From positions 1 through 5,457 of the forward strand of contig CALYTD010000096.1 of assembly GCA_945486445.1 (NCBI GenBank): a DNA stretch of 5,457 bases. The letters run 5' to 3'. The stretch is from an uncultured Prevotellaceae bacterium. GTDB lineage: Bacteria > Bacteroidota > Bacteroidia > Bacteroidales > Bacteroidaceae. A program made the position numbers and the translations under genes. This document shows, piece after piece, positions 1 to 5,457 of this stretch (positions are counted from its first letter, which is position 1; each line of letters starts with the position of its first letter). The notes beneath the pieces are model-generated. The model did not search any database. It had not been told where the DNA came from and saw nothing but the letters and a program-made list of their open reading frames with translations.

Positions 1-10
1 AAGCAAGTAG

Positions 11-25
11 TATTATTAAATAATA
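11..25. repeat. AT-only inverted repeat upstream of the ATPase promoter
   Basis: TATTATT (11-17) and AATAATA (19-25) are perfect reverse complements around a single central A. The sequence lies in a very AT-rich stretch (about 1-60) with no coding signal. It is not followed by a T-run on either strand, so it is unlikely to be a terminator. It could be a protein-binding palindrome, an AT-rich upstream promoter region, or chance in low-complexity DNA. The upstream gene, if any, lies outside the window. Confidence 0.4.
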
Positions 26-74
26 AGTCAATAATAAAAAAATATTAAAAAGCGCATTAAAGTGTAATCTCTGC

Positions 75-105
75 TTTGCAATTTGGGAAATAATGATTAC
101 CTTTG
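75..105 (+). promoter_or_regulatory. Bacteroidetes-type promoter for the ATPase gene
   Basis: TTTG at 75-78 matches the -33 element and TACCTTTG at 98-105 is an exact match to the -7 consensus TAnnTTTG used by the primary sigma factor of Bacteroidetes. The 19-nt gap fits the usual spacing. Transcription would then start at roughly 110-113, giving a leader of only about 11-14 nt before the ATG at 124. The consensus is established knowledge; the match and spacing are read from the sequence; the start site is inferred. A second TTTG at 82-85 is too close to serve as the -33 element. Confidence 0.65.
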
Positions 106-123
106 CCATGAAAAAGCAAATTC

Positions 124-1308
124 ATGGAAGAATTCTATCGTACACACAGGTATCTGGTTGAGCAATCCAATGCTCCTGTAAGGCGTGCCCTTATGGACGA
201 GATAGACTGGAGTGCGAGAATGATAGGTATAAAAGGAACGCGAGGAATAGGCAAGACAACCTTCCTGTTGCAGTATGCAAAGGAGAACTTCAACCTTGAT
301 GACCGAAAGTGTCTGTATATAAACATGAACAACTTTTACTTCCAGGGCCGAGGAATAGCAGACTTTGCCGGCGACTTTTACAGGCAGGGAGGAAGAGTGT
401 TGCTGATAGATCAGGTGTTCAAGCAGTTTGACTGGAGCAGGGAGTTGCGCAGATGCTATGACCTTTACCCTAAACTGAAGATAGTATTCTCAGGCTCAAG
501 CGTGATGAGGTTGAAGCGCGAAAACCCAGAGTTGGGCGACATAGTGAAGAGCTATAATCTCAGAGGCTTCTCGTTCAGGGAGTTCTTGAACCTCAAAACA
601 AGGAAAGAACTGCCCATACTGACACTTGACGAGATACTAAGACACAAAGAACAACTGGTAGGAGAAATACTCGCAAGAGTCAATCCACAAGAATATTTCT
701 TGGAATACATACACCACGGATTCTATCCCCTGTTCAGAGAAAAAGGAGACTTTGCAGAAAATCTCCTCAAATCCATGAACATGATGACAGAAGTGGACAT
801 ACTGATGATAAAGCAGATAGAACTGAAATATCTCACAAAGATAAAAAAACTGTTCTACCTATTGGCAGTGGCAGGACCACAAGCCCCTAACGTAAGCCAG
901 TTGGCGCACGAGATGAAGACAAGCAGGGCAACGGTGATGAACTATATAAAATATCTGGCAGACGCACGATTGATAAACATCATCTACCCGGTAGGGCAGA
1001 AATTCCCCAAGAAGCCGACAAAAGTAATGCTCCATAACCCTAACCTCTATCAGGCAATACTGCCGATAAACTTCGAGCATCACACGCTGATGGAGACCTT
1101 CTTCGTCAATACCATGTGGAAAGACCATAAGGTAAACCAGTCAAGCAGAGACCTATACTACACCATAGACGCAGAAAAACACTTCAAAATATGCAGGGAT
1201 GGAGACATTCCAAGGTTTGGAAGCCAAGGGACAGTATATTGCCAATACACAGACAACACAGTAAGTGACAACATAATACCACTGTGGTTGTTGGGCTTCT
1301 TGTACTAA
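124..1308 (+). CDS. AAA_14/DUF4143-like P-loop ATPase, role unknown
   Basis: A 394-residue protein with the layout of the AAA_14-plus-DUF4143 ATPases that occur in many copies in Bacteroidales. The order is: Walker A GTRGIGKTT (residues 38-46); Walker B-like VLLIDQV (92-98); a sensor-like KIVFSGSS (119-126); the family motif LRGFSFREF (146-154); a winged-helix-like segment (about 256-289, SQLAHEMKTSRATVMNYIKYL); and the terminal IPLWLLGFLY (385-394). No signal peptide or membrane segment is visible, so it is probably cytoplasmic. Two oddities: Gln97 stands where Walker B normally has Glu, and the C-terminal FEVGG-like motif reads FKICR (354-358). ATG 124 is chosen because the frame is closed by TGA at 109-111 and no other in-frame ATG lies between; there is no Shine-Dalgarno, as is usual in this phylum. 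It lies 88 nt upstream of nifJ on the same strand. Biological role is not known for this family; DNA binding is inferred only from the helix-turn-helix-like segment. Confidence 0.9.
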   Translation: MEEFYRTHRYLVEQSNAPVRRALMDEIDWSARMIGIKGTRGIGKTTFLLQYAKENFNLDDRKCLYINMNNFYFQGRGIADFAGDFYRQGGRVLLIDQVFKQFDWSRELRRCYDLYPKLKIVFSGSSVMRLKRENPELGDIVKSYNLRGFSFREFLNLKTRKELPILTLDEILRHKEQLVGEILARVNPQEYFLEYIHHGFYPLFREKGDFAENLLKSMNMMTEVDILMIKQIELKYLTKIKKLFYLLAVAGPQAPNVSQLAHEMKTSRATVMNYIKYLADARLINIIYPVGQKFPKKPTKVMLHNPNLYQAILPINFEHHTLMETFFVNTMWKDHKVNQSSRDLYYTIDAEKHFKICRDGDIPRFGSQGTVYCQYTDNTVSDNIIPLWLLGFLY

Positions 1309-1396
1309 ACAACAGAAGAAATAACAAAACATAACCATACAAAAAAAAGAAAAATACAACAAACAACATTAAATCTTATCTTATAAAAACAAAACA
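1309..1396 (+). promoter_or_regulatory. A-rich, G-poor leader of nifJ
   Basis: By hand count these 88 nt hold 57 A, 15 C, 13 T and only 3 G. No GC hairpin can form, so there is no intrinsic terminator between the ATPase stop and nifJ, and the leader RNA should be unstructured. No Shine-Dalgarno precedes the ATG at 1397; the bases just before it are AAAACAAAACA, typical of strongly translated Bacteroidetes genes. I found no TAnnTTTG element here or in the ATPase 3' end, so nifJ may be co-transcribed with the ATPase or use a non-consensus promoter. Confidence 0.6.
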
Positions 1397-4300
1397 ATGG
1401 CTAAAGAAAAAAAGTTTATCACTTGTGATGGTAACGAAGCAGCAGCACACGTGAGCTACATGTTCTCAGAAGTTGCAGCAATCTATCCAATCACACCATC
1501 GTCTCCAATGGCGGAGCACACCGATGACTGGGCCGCACGTGGACGTAAGAACATGTGGGGACAGACAGTCCTTGTACAGGAAATGCAGTCAGAAGGCGGT
1601 GCTGCCGGAGCAGTACACGGTTCATTACAGGCAGGTGCACTGACAACCACGTTCACCGCTTCACAGGGCCTGTTACTCATGATTCCTAATATGTATAAGA
1701 TAGCAGGTGAGTTGCTCCCATGCGTGTTTGACGTGTCAGCACGTACACTAGCATCACACTCACTGTGTATCTTCGGTGACCATCAGGACGTAATGGCATG
1801 CCGTCAGACAGGCTTCGCAATGTTCGCATCAAGCTCTGTACAGGAAGTAATGGACCTTACAGCAGTGCCACACCTTGCAACACTCGAAACAAAAGTACCA
1901 TTCATCAACTTCTTTGACGGCTTCCGTACCTCTCATGAATATCACAAGATAGAAGTGATGGACATGGAGGACATAAAGGCTATCACACCACAGGAGTACG
2001 TTGAGGACTTCCGCAACCGTGCACTCACACCAGAACGCCCAGTAACACGCGGTACAGCAGAGAACCCAGAGACATTCTTCACACACCGTGAAGCATGTAA
2101 TACATACTATGACGCAATACCAGAAGTAGTAGAAAAGTACTGCGCAAAAATATCAGAAATAACAGGACGCGAGTATCATCTGTTCAACTACTACGGCGCA
2201 AAAGACGCAGAAAACGTAATAATACTTATGGGTTCTGCATGCGAAGCAGCCAAGGAAGCCATTGACTATCTCGTGTCTCAGGGCAAGAAGGTAGGTATGA
2301 TAAACGTACACCTCTATCGTCCGTTCTCTGTAAAGCACCTGCTTGCAGCAGTACCAGCAACCTGTAAGAAGATTGCTGTGCTTGATCGTACAAAAGAACC
2401 AGGCGCAGAAGGCGAGCCACTATACCTCGATGTCAAGTCAGCTTACTACGATGTAGAGAACCGTCCGCTTATCGTTGGCGGCCGTTATGGTCTCGGTTCT
2501 TCTGACATTACACCGGCAAAGATAATCTCTGTGTTCAACAACCTCGAACTCCCAGAGCCAAAGAATCACTTCACAGTAGGTATCGTTGATGACGTTACAA
2601 ACACTTCACTCCCCGCTGTAGAAGAGATGGCACTCGGAGGAAAGTCAATATACGAGGCAAAGTTCTTCGGTTTGGGCGCAGACGGTACAGTAGGTGCAAA
2701 CAAGAACTCTGTTAAGATTATCGGTGATAACACCGACAAACACTGTCAGGCTTACTTCTCTTACGACTCAAAGAAGTCTGGTGGTTTCACTTGTTCACAC
2801 CTCCGTTTCGGTGATGAACCAATACGTTCTACCTATCAGATAACCACTCCTAACTTTGTGGCTTGCCACGTACAGGCATACCTTAATATGTATGACGTGA
2901 CACGTGGTATTCGTGAGAACGGTTCTTTCCTGCTTAATACAATCTTTGAAGGTGAAGAACTTGTGAACTTCATACCTAATAAGGTAAAGCGTGTATTCGC
3001 TCAGAAGAACATTACTGTTTACTATATCAACGCAACAAAGATAGCTCAGGAGATAGGTCTTGGCAATCGTACCAACACTATCCTGCAGTCAGCGTTCTTC
3101 CGTATTACAGAGGTTATCCCTGTTGACCTTGCCGTTGAGCAGATGAAGAAGTTCATTGTTAAGTCTTATGGTAAGAAGGGTCAGGATGTTGTTGACAAGA
3201 ACTACGCTGCTGTTGACCGTGGTGGTGAATACAAGAAGCTTGCTGTTGACCCAGCATGGGCTAACCTTGCTGACGATGTTAAGGTAGAGGACGATGCACC
3301 AGCATTCGTTAAGGAATTGGTACGTCCTATCAATGCACAGGCAGGTGACCTGCTCAAGGTGTCTGACTTTGTTAAGTTCGATACTGTTGACGGTACATGG
3401 GAGAATGGTACCGCTGCATACGAGAAGCGTGGTGTTGAGGCTTTCGTTCCTGTATGGAACGTTGAGAACTGTATCCAGTGTAACAAGTGTTCTTTCGTAT
3501 GTCCTCACGCAGCAATCCGTCCGTTTGTTCTTACAGACGAGGAACTTAATGGTTACAACGGTCCTACACAGGAAATCAAGGCTCCGGCAGCAATGAAGGG
3601 TATGCACTTTGTTATTGCTCCGTCTCCTCTTGACTGTCTTGGTTGCGGTAACTGTGCTGATGTATGTCCTGGCAAGAAGGGTGAGAAGGCTCTTACTATG
3701 GTACCATACAATCCTGATAAGACAGAGATGCAGGAGTTGGCTAAGGGCTGGGACTACCTTGTTAAGAACGTTAAGTCTAAGCAAGACCTTGTTGATATCA
3801 AGCAGTCTCCAAAGAACTCACAGTTCGCAACACCTCTCTTCGAGTTCTCAGGTGCTTGTGCTGGTTGCGGTGAGACACCATATGTTAAGCTCATATCACA
3901 GCTCTTTGGTGACCGTGAGATTATAGCTAACGCTACTGGTTGTTCTTCAATCTATTCTGCGTCTATACCTTCTACTCCTTATACGAAGAACGATAAGGGT
4001 CAGGGCCCTGCCTTTGACAACTCTCTCTTCGAGGACTTCTGTGAGTTCGGACTTGGTATGGTCATCGGTAACAAGAAGATGAAGGAGCGTGTTGCAATGC
4101 TTCTCCAGCAGGTTGTTGAGACTGAAAGCGCACCTGCGGAGTACAAGGCAGCCGCTGCTGAGTGGATAGAGAAGCGTGAGGACGCAGAGGAGACAAAGCG
4201 TCTTGCTGCTATTCTCAAGCCATACATTGCTGAGGGTGCCGCTAAGGGTTGCTCTGTATGTCAGGAGTTGAAGACTCTTGATCACTACCTCATCAAGCGT

Positions 4301-4969
4301 TCACAGTGGATTATCGGTGGTGACGGTGCTTCATACGATATTGGTTACGGTGGTCTTGACCACGTTCTCGCTTCTGGTGAGGACCTCAACATCTTCGTAA
4401 TTGATACAGAGGTTTACTCTAACACTGGTGGTCAGGCTTCAAAGGCTACTCCGCTCGGTGCTATTGCGCAGTTCGCTGCACAGGGTAAGCGTATAAAGAA
4501 GAAGGACCTTGGTATGATAGCTACAACTTACGGCTATGTTTACGTAGCACAGGTTGCTATGGGTGCTGACAACGCTCAGTGCTTAAAGGCCTTCCGTGAG
4601 GCAGAGGCTTACCACGGACCATCACTCGTTATCGCTTACGCTCCATGTATCAACCACGGTTTGAAGATAAAGGGTGGCATGGGTCGCAGCCAAGCCGAGG
4701 AGGCACGTGCCGTTGAATGTGGTTACTGGCACCTGTGGCGTTACAACCCAGAGTTGGCAGAGCAGGGTAAGAATCCATTTACTCTTGACTCTAAGGAGCC
4801 ACAGTGGGATAAGTTCCAGGACTTCCTCATGGGTGAGGTACGTTATCTTTCTGTCAAGAAGGCATATCCAGAAGAGGCTGATGAACTCTTCGCCGAGGCA
4901 CAGAAGATGGCTAAGCGTCGTTACCAGACATATGTTCGCCAGACAAAGATGGACTGGTCTGAGGAGTAA
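1397..4969 (+). CDS. nifJ: pyruvate:ferredoxin (flavodoxin) oxidoreductase (PFOR)
   Basis: A complete single-chain PFOR of 1190 residues. It decarboxylates pyruvate with CoA to acetyl-CoA and CO2 and passes two electrons to ferredoxin or flavodoxin, in the cytoplasm of anaerobes. The N-terminal domain has YPITPSSPMAE (30-40), with Thr33, Glu66 and Arg116 matching active-site Thr31, Glu64 and Arg114 of Desulfovibrio africanus PFOR. Then come the transketolase-like domain II, the gamma domain with GLGADGTVGANK (425-436), and the EKR motif (676-678). Two ferredoxin-type [4Fe-4S] motifs follow: Cys692/695/698/702 and Cys747/750/753/757. The TPP domain has GGDG (974-977) and YSNTGGQ with Asn1009. 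Cys821, Cys824, Cys849 and Cys1084 are the expected ligands of the proximal cluster. The protein ends soon after the TPP domain, with no obvious counterpart of the D. africanus C-terminal domain VII that helps oxygen stability, so oxygen sensitivity is likely (inference). Start ATG 1397 gives the canonical N-terminus. Codon choice changes markedly from 5' to 3'. A terminator follows closely. Confidence 0.98.
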   Translation: MAKEKKFITCDGNEAAAHVSYMFSEVAAIYPITPSSPMAEHTDDWAARGRKNMWGQTVLVQEMQSEGGAAGAVHGSLQAGALTTTFTASQGLLLMIPNMYKIAGELLPCVFDVSARTLASHSLCIFGDHQDVMACRQTGFAMFASSSVQEVMDLTAVPHLATLETKVPFINFFDGFRTSHEYHKIEVMDMEDIKAITPQEYVEDFRNRALTPERPVTRGTAENPETFFTHREACNTYYDAIPEVVEKYCAKISEITGREYHLFNYYGAKDAENVIILMGSACEAAKEAIDYLVSQGKKVGMINVHLYRPFSVKHLLAAVPATCKKIAVLDRTKEPGAEGEPLYLDVKSAYYDVENRPLIVGGRYGLGSSDITPAKIISVFNNLELPEPKNHFTVGIVDDVTNTSLPAVEEMALGGKSIYEAKFFGLGADGTVGANKNSVKIIGDNTDKHCQAYFSYDSKKSGGFTCSHLRFGDEPIRSTYQITTPNFVACHVQAYLNMYDVTRGIRENGSFLLNTIFEGEELVNFIPNKVKRVFAQKNITVYYINATKIAQEIGLGNRTNTILQSAFFRITEVIPVDLAVEQMKKFIVKSYGKKGQDVVDKNYAAVDRGGEYKKLAVDPAWANLADDVKVEDDAPAFVKELVRPINAQAGDLLKVSDFVKFDTVDGTWENGTAAYEKRGVEAFVPVWNVENCIQCNKCSFVCPHAAIRPFVLTDEELNGYNGPTQEIKAPAAMKGMHFVIAPSPLDCLGCGNCADVCPGKKGEKALTMVPYNPDKTEMQELAKGWDYLVKNVKSKQDLVDIKQSPKNSQFATPLFEFSGACAGCGETPYVKLISQLFGDREIIANATGCSSIYSASIPSTPYTKNDKGQGPAFDNSLFEDFCEFGLGMVIGNKKMKERVAMLLQQVVETESAPAEYKAAAAEWIEKREDAEETKRLAAILKPYIAEGAAKGCSVCQELKTLDHYLIKRSQWIIGGDGASYDIGYGGLDHVLASGEDLNIFVIDTEVYSNTGGQASKATPLGAIAQFAAQGKRIKKKDLGMIATTYGYVYVAQVAMGADNAQCLKAFREAEAYHGPSLVIAYAPCINHGLKIKGGMGRSQAEEARAVECGYWHLWRYNPELAEQGKNPFTLDSKEPQWDKFQDFLMGEVRYLSVKKAYPEEADELFAEAQKMAKRRYQTYVRQTKMDWSEE

Positions 4970-4993
4970 ATGATTTTTACTCAATAACAAAAC

Positions 4994-5030
4994 AAGAGGC
5001 CATGCTGGAGTAATCTGGCATGGCTTTTTT
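4994..5030 (+). terminator. Intrinsic terminator of nifJ
   Basis: GCCATGC (4999-5005) pairs perfectly with GCATGGC (5018-5024). The stem continues inward through U-G, G-U, G-C and A-U pairs to a GUAA loop (5010-5013), which has the GNRA tetraloop form. Outward, A/G-U pairs run into the T-tract. Six Ts (5025-5030) follow the stem, then GTATTTTT. It starts about 25 nt after the nifJ stop, so it ends the transcript covering nifJ and possibly the ATPase. Confidence 0.92.
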
Positions 5031-5038
5031 GTATTTTT

Positions 5039-5091
5039 CATGCCTTTGGATGAAGGAAATGCTATTGTCACGCTGCTCTTACAGGCAGTAT
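5039..5091. repeat. Diverged direct repeat, copy 1
   Basis: This stretch shares an ordered set of blocks with 5264-5313: CATGCCTT, GATGAAG, ATG, CTGC and TACAGGCA, with small insertions or deletions between them. It begins within the T-rich tail of the nifJ terminator. The alignment was made by eye. The copies may be decayed duplicates of an intergenic repeat; no coding function is visible. Confidence 0.45.
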
Positions 5092-5133
5092 TTTCCCTAA
5101 GAACGGTTGTGTCTCCACCAATGTTACTGCCTG
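5082..5133. repeat. 9-bp inverted repeat with 34-nt spacer
   Basis: CAGGCAGTA (5082-5090) is the exact reverse complement of TACTGCCTG (5125-5133). A transcript here could form a 9-bp stem with a large loop. It is downstream of the nifJ terminator and no T-run follows, so it is not a terminator. Its left arm overlaps the end of direct repeat copy 1. The role is unknown. Confidence 0.5.
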
Positions 5134-5179
5134 AATATCCAATGTTCCGTGGCTTTATGTTTTACGTTCCATTGTTCCG
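5118..5179. repeat. Three short direct repeats, CCAATGTT-like
   Basis: CCAATGTT occurs at 5118-5125 and 5139-5146, and the variant CCATTGTT at 5169-5176. The last two copies extend to a 12-nt match with one difference: TCCAATGTTCCG at 5138-5149 and TCCATTGTTCCG at 5168-5179, exactly 30 nt apart. They could be operator-like sites or decay products of an intergenic repeat. Nothing else supports a regulatory role. Confidence 0.4.
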
Positions 5180-5263
5180 AAAAAAAGAATACCCAATTGG
5201 TTATTAGACTGCAGATATTTTTTTTGACCATCTTTCGCCTCGTTTCATCTCGCCATAGCCTGC

Positions 5264-5313
5264 CATGCCTTCGATGAAGCATGACACAATCCTGCACAGA
5301 TACAGGCAATTAT
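5264..5313. repeat. Diverged direct repeat, copy 2, with small hairpin
   Basis: This is the second copy of the block series found at 5039-5091 (CATGCCTT, GATGAAG, ATG, CTGC, TACAGGCA). Its first 20 nt also form a hairpin: CATGCCTTC (5264-5272) pairs with GAAGCATG (5276-5283) across a GAT loop, with one bulged C. No T-run follows. The copy runs straight into the first heptamer array. Confidence 0.45.
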
Positions 5314-5342
5314 GATTTATCAGTTATGAGTTGTCAGTTAAC
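5308..5342. repeat. Heptamer array 1, five degenerate 7-nt units
   Basis: The sequence splits into five consecutive 7-nt units without gaps: AATTATG, ATTTATC, AGTTATG, AGTTGTC, AGTTAAC. The loose consensus is A(G/T)TTATG. The period is seen directly. The unit sequence recurs in reverse orientation at 5400-5437. Confidence 0.6.
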
Positions 5343-5353
5343 AGTGCGTTGTC

Positions 5354-5367
5354 CTTCGCAGGCGAAG
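5354..5367. repeat. Small GC hairpin between the heptamer arrays
   Basis: CTTCG (5354-5358) pairs with CGAAG (5363-5367) around a CAGG loop. It sits in the 57-nt spacer between the two inverted heptamer arrays. It is short and lacks a T-run, so a terminator role is unlikely. Confidence 0.4.
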
Positions 5368-5399
5368 TGTCAGAGCTGAGTGTTTTGTGGATAGTGAAG

Positions 5400-5437
5400 A
5401 ACTCATAAATCATCATTTATCACTTATAATTCATAAC
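5400..5437. repeat. Heptamer array 2, inverted relative to array 1
   Basis: Five 7-nt units run in tandem: AACTCAT, AAATCAT, CATTTAT, CACTTAT, AATTCAT, followed by a partial AAC. Read on the minus strand they give AGTTATG/ATTTATG-like units, the same consensus as array 1. AACTCATAA (5400-5408) is an exact 9-nt reverse complement of TTATGAGTT (5324-5332), so the two arrays can pair. Confidence 0.6.
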
Positions 5438-5457
5438 AGAAAAGGAACAGAAGTCTA

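Larger units (their letters stand above)
5041..5457. other. Non-coding, repeat-rich intergenic region
   Basis: About 417 nt after the nifJ terminator contain no convincing gene. The only frame of note, on the minus strand at 5124-5309 (61 codons), has no recognisable domain and runs through the repeats described separately, so I do not call it. I see no tRNA-like or rRNA sequence and no exact Bacteroidetes promoter consensus. The region consists largely of short direct repeats, small hairpins and two heptamer arrays. The start of the next gene must lie beyond the window. Confidence 0.7.

Noticed and set aside
1377..1384. TATCTTAT as a -7 element for nifJ
   Set aside because: Only four of the six fixed TAnnTTTG positions match, and there is no TTTG at the right distance upstream.
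3089..3784. 231-codon open frame on the minus strand
   Set aside because: It lies wholly inside nifJ, antisense to its EKR and ferredoxin domains. The GTT/GCT-rich codons of nifJ there keep the opposite strand free of stops, and the translated protein shows no recognisable domain.
5041..5049. TGCCTTTG just after the terminator as a promoter -7 element
   Set aside because: One mismatch to TAnnTTTG in the key TA, and no TTTG with about 19-nt spacing upstream.
4622..5071. 149-codon open frame on the minus strand over the nifJ 3' end
   Set aside because: It runs antisense through the conserved nifJ C-terminus and the terminator hairpin, and resembles no known family. It is a shadow of nifJ.
5193..5200. 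CCAATTGG palindrome
   Set aside because: A single 8-nt palindrome in AT-rich DNA is expected by chance, and nothing nearby supports an operator.
5124..5309. 61-codon minus-strand frame in the intergenic region
   Set aside because: No domain, no promoter or leader of the expected kind, and it crosses several short repeats. A small protein cannot be excluded but is not supported.
5308..5437. CRISPR-like repeat array
   Set aside because: The units are 7 nt, contiguous and degenerate with no unique spacers, and they occur in two opposite orientations, unlike CRISPR repeats.

Overview
The window looks like a Bacteroidales chromosome segment, most likely Prevotella or a close relative. Three things point that way: a TTTG / TAnnTTTG-type promoter, A-rich leaders with no Shine-Dalgarno sequence, and a DUF4143-type ATPase ending in IPLWLLGFLY. 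The genus is inferred from overall character; no search was possible.

Layout. Positions 1-123 are AT-rich and carry a good Bacteroidetes-type promoter (75-105). Positions 124-1308 (+) encode a 394-residue AAA_14/DUF4143-like P-loop ATPase of unknown cellular role. An 88-nt leader of extreme A-richness (1309-1396) follows. Positions 1397-4969 (+) encode a complete 1190-residue pyruvate:ferredoxin (flavodoxin) oxidoreductase, NifJ/PFOR. It keeps the expected TPP site, three [4Fe-4S] cluster motifs and EKR motif. A strong intrinsic terminator (about 4994-5030) lies just after its stop codon. The remaining 420 or so bases hold no convincing gene. They contain short degenerate repeats: a diverged direct repeat of about 50 nt, short direct and inverted repeats, and two arrays of a 7-nt unit in opposite orientation.

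How the parts relate. PFOR is the central fermentative step from pyruvate to acetyl-CoA plus reduced ferredoxin, and would be expected to be highly expressed. The ATPase lies directly upstream on the same strand. No terminator hairpin separates the two, and I see no consensus promoter of nifJ's own, so read-through from the ATPase promoter is possible. Nothing in the ATPase sequence shows a functional link to pyruvate metabolism.

The points most worth a second look are these: the ATPase has Gln where a Walker B catalytic Glu is expected and a changed C-terminal FEVGG-like motif; valine codon choice switches sharply inside nifJ; and the 3' intergenic region is built from heptamer arrays and other short repeats. 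I found no clear previously undescribed multi-gene system.
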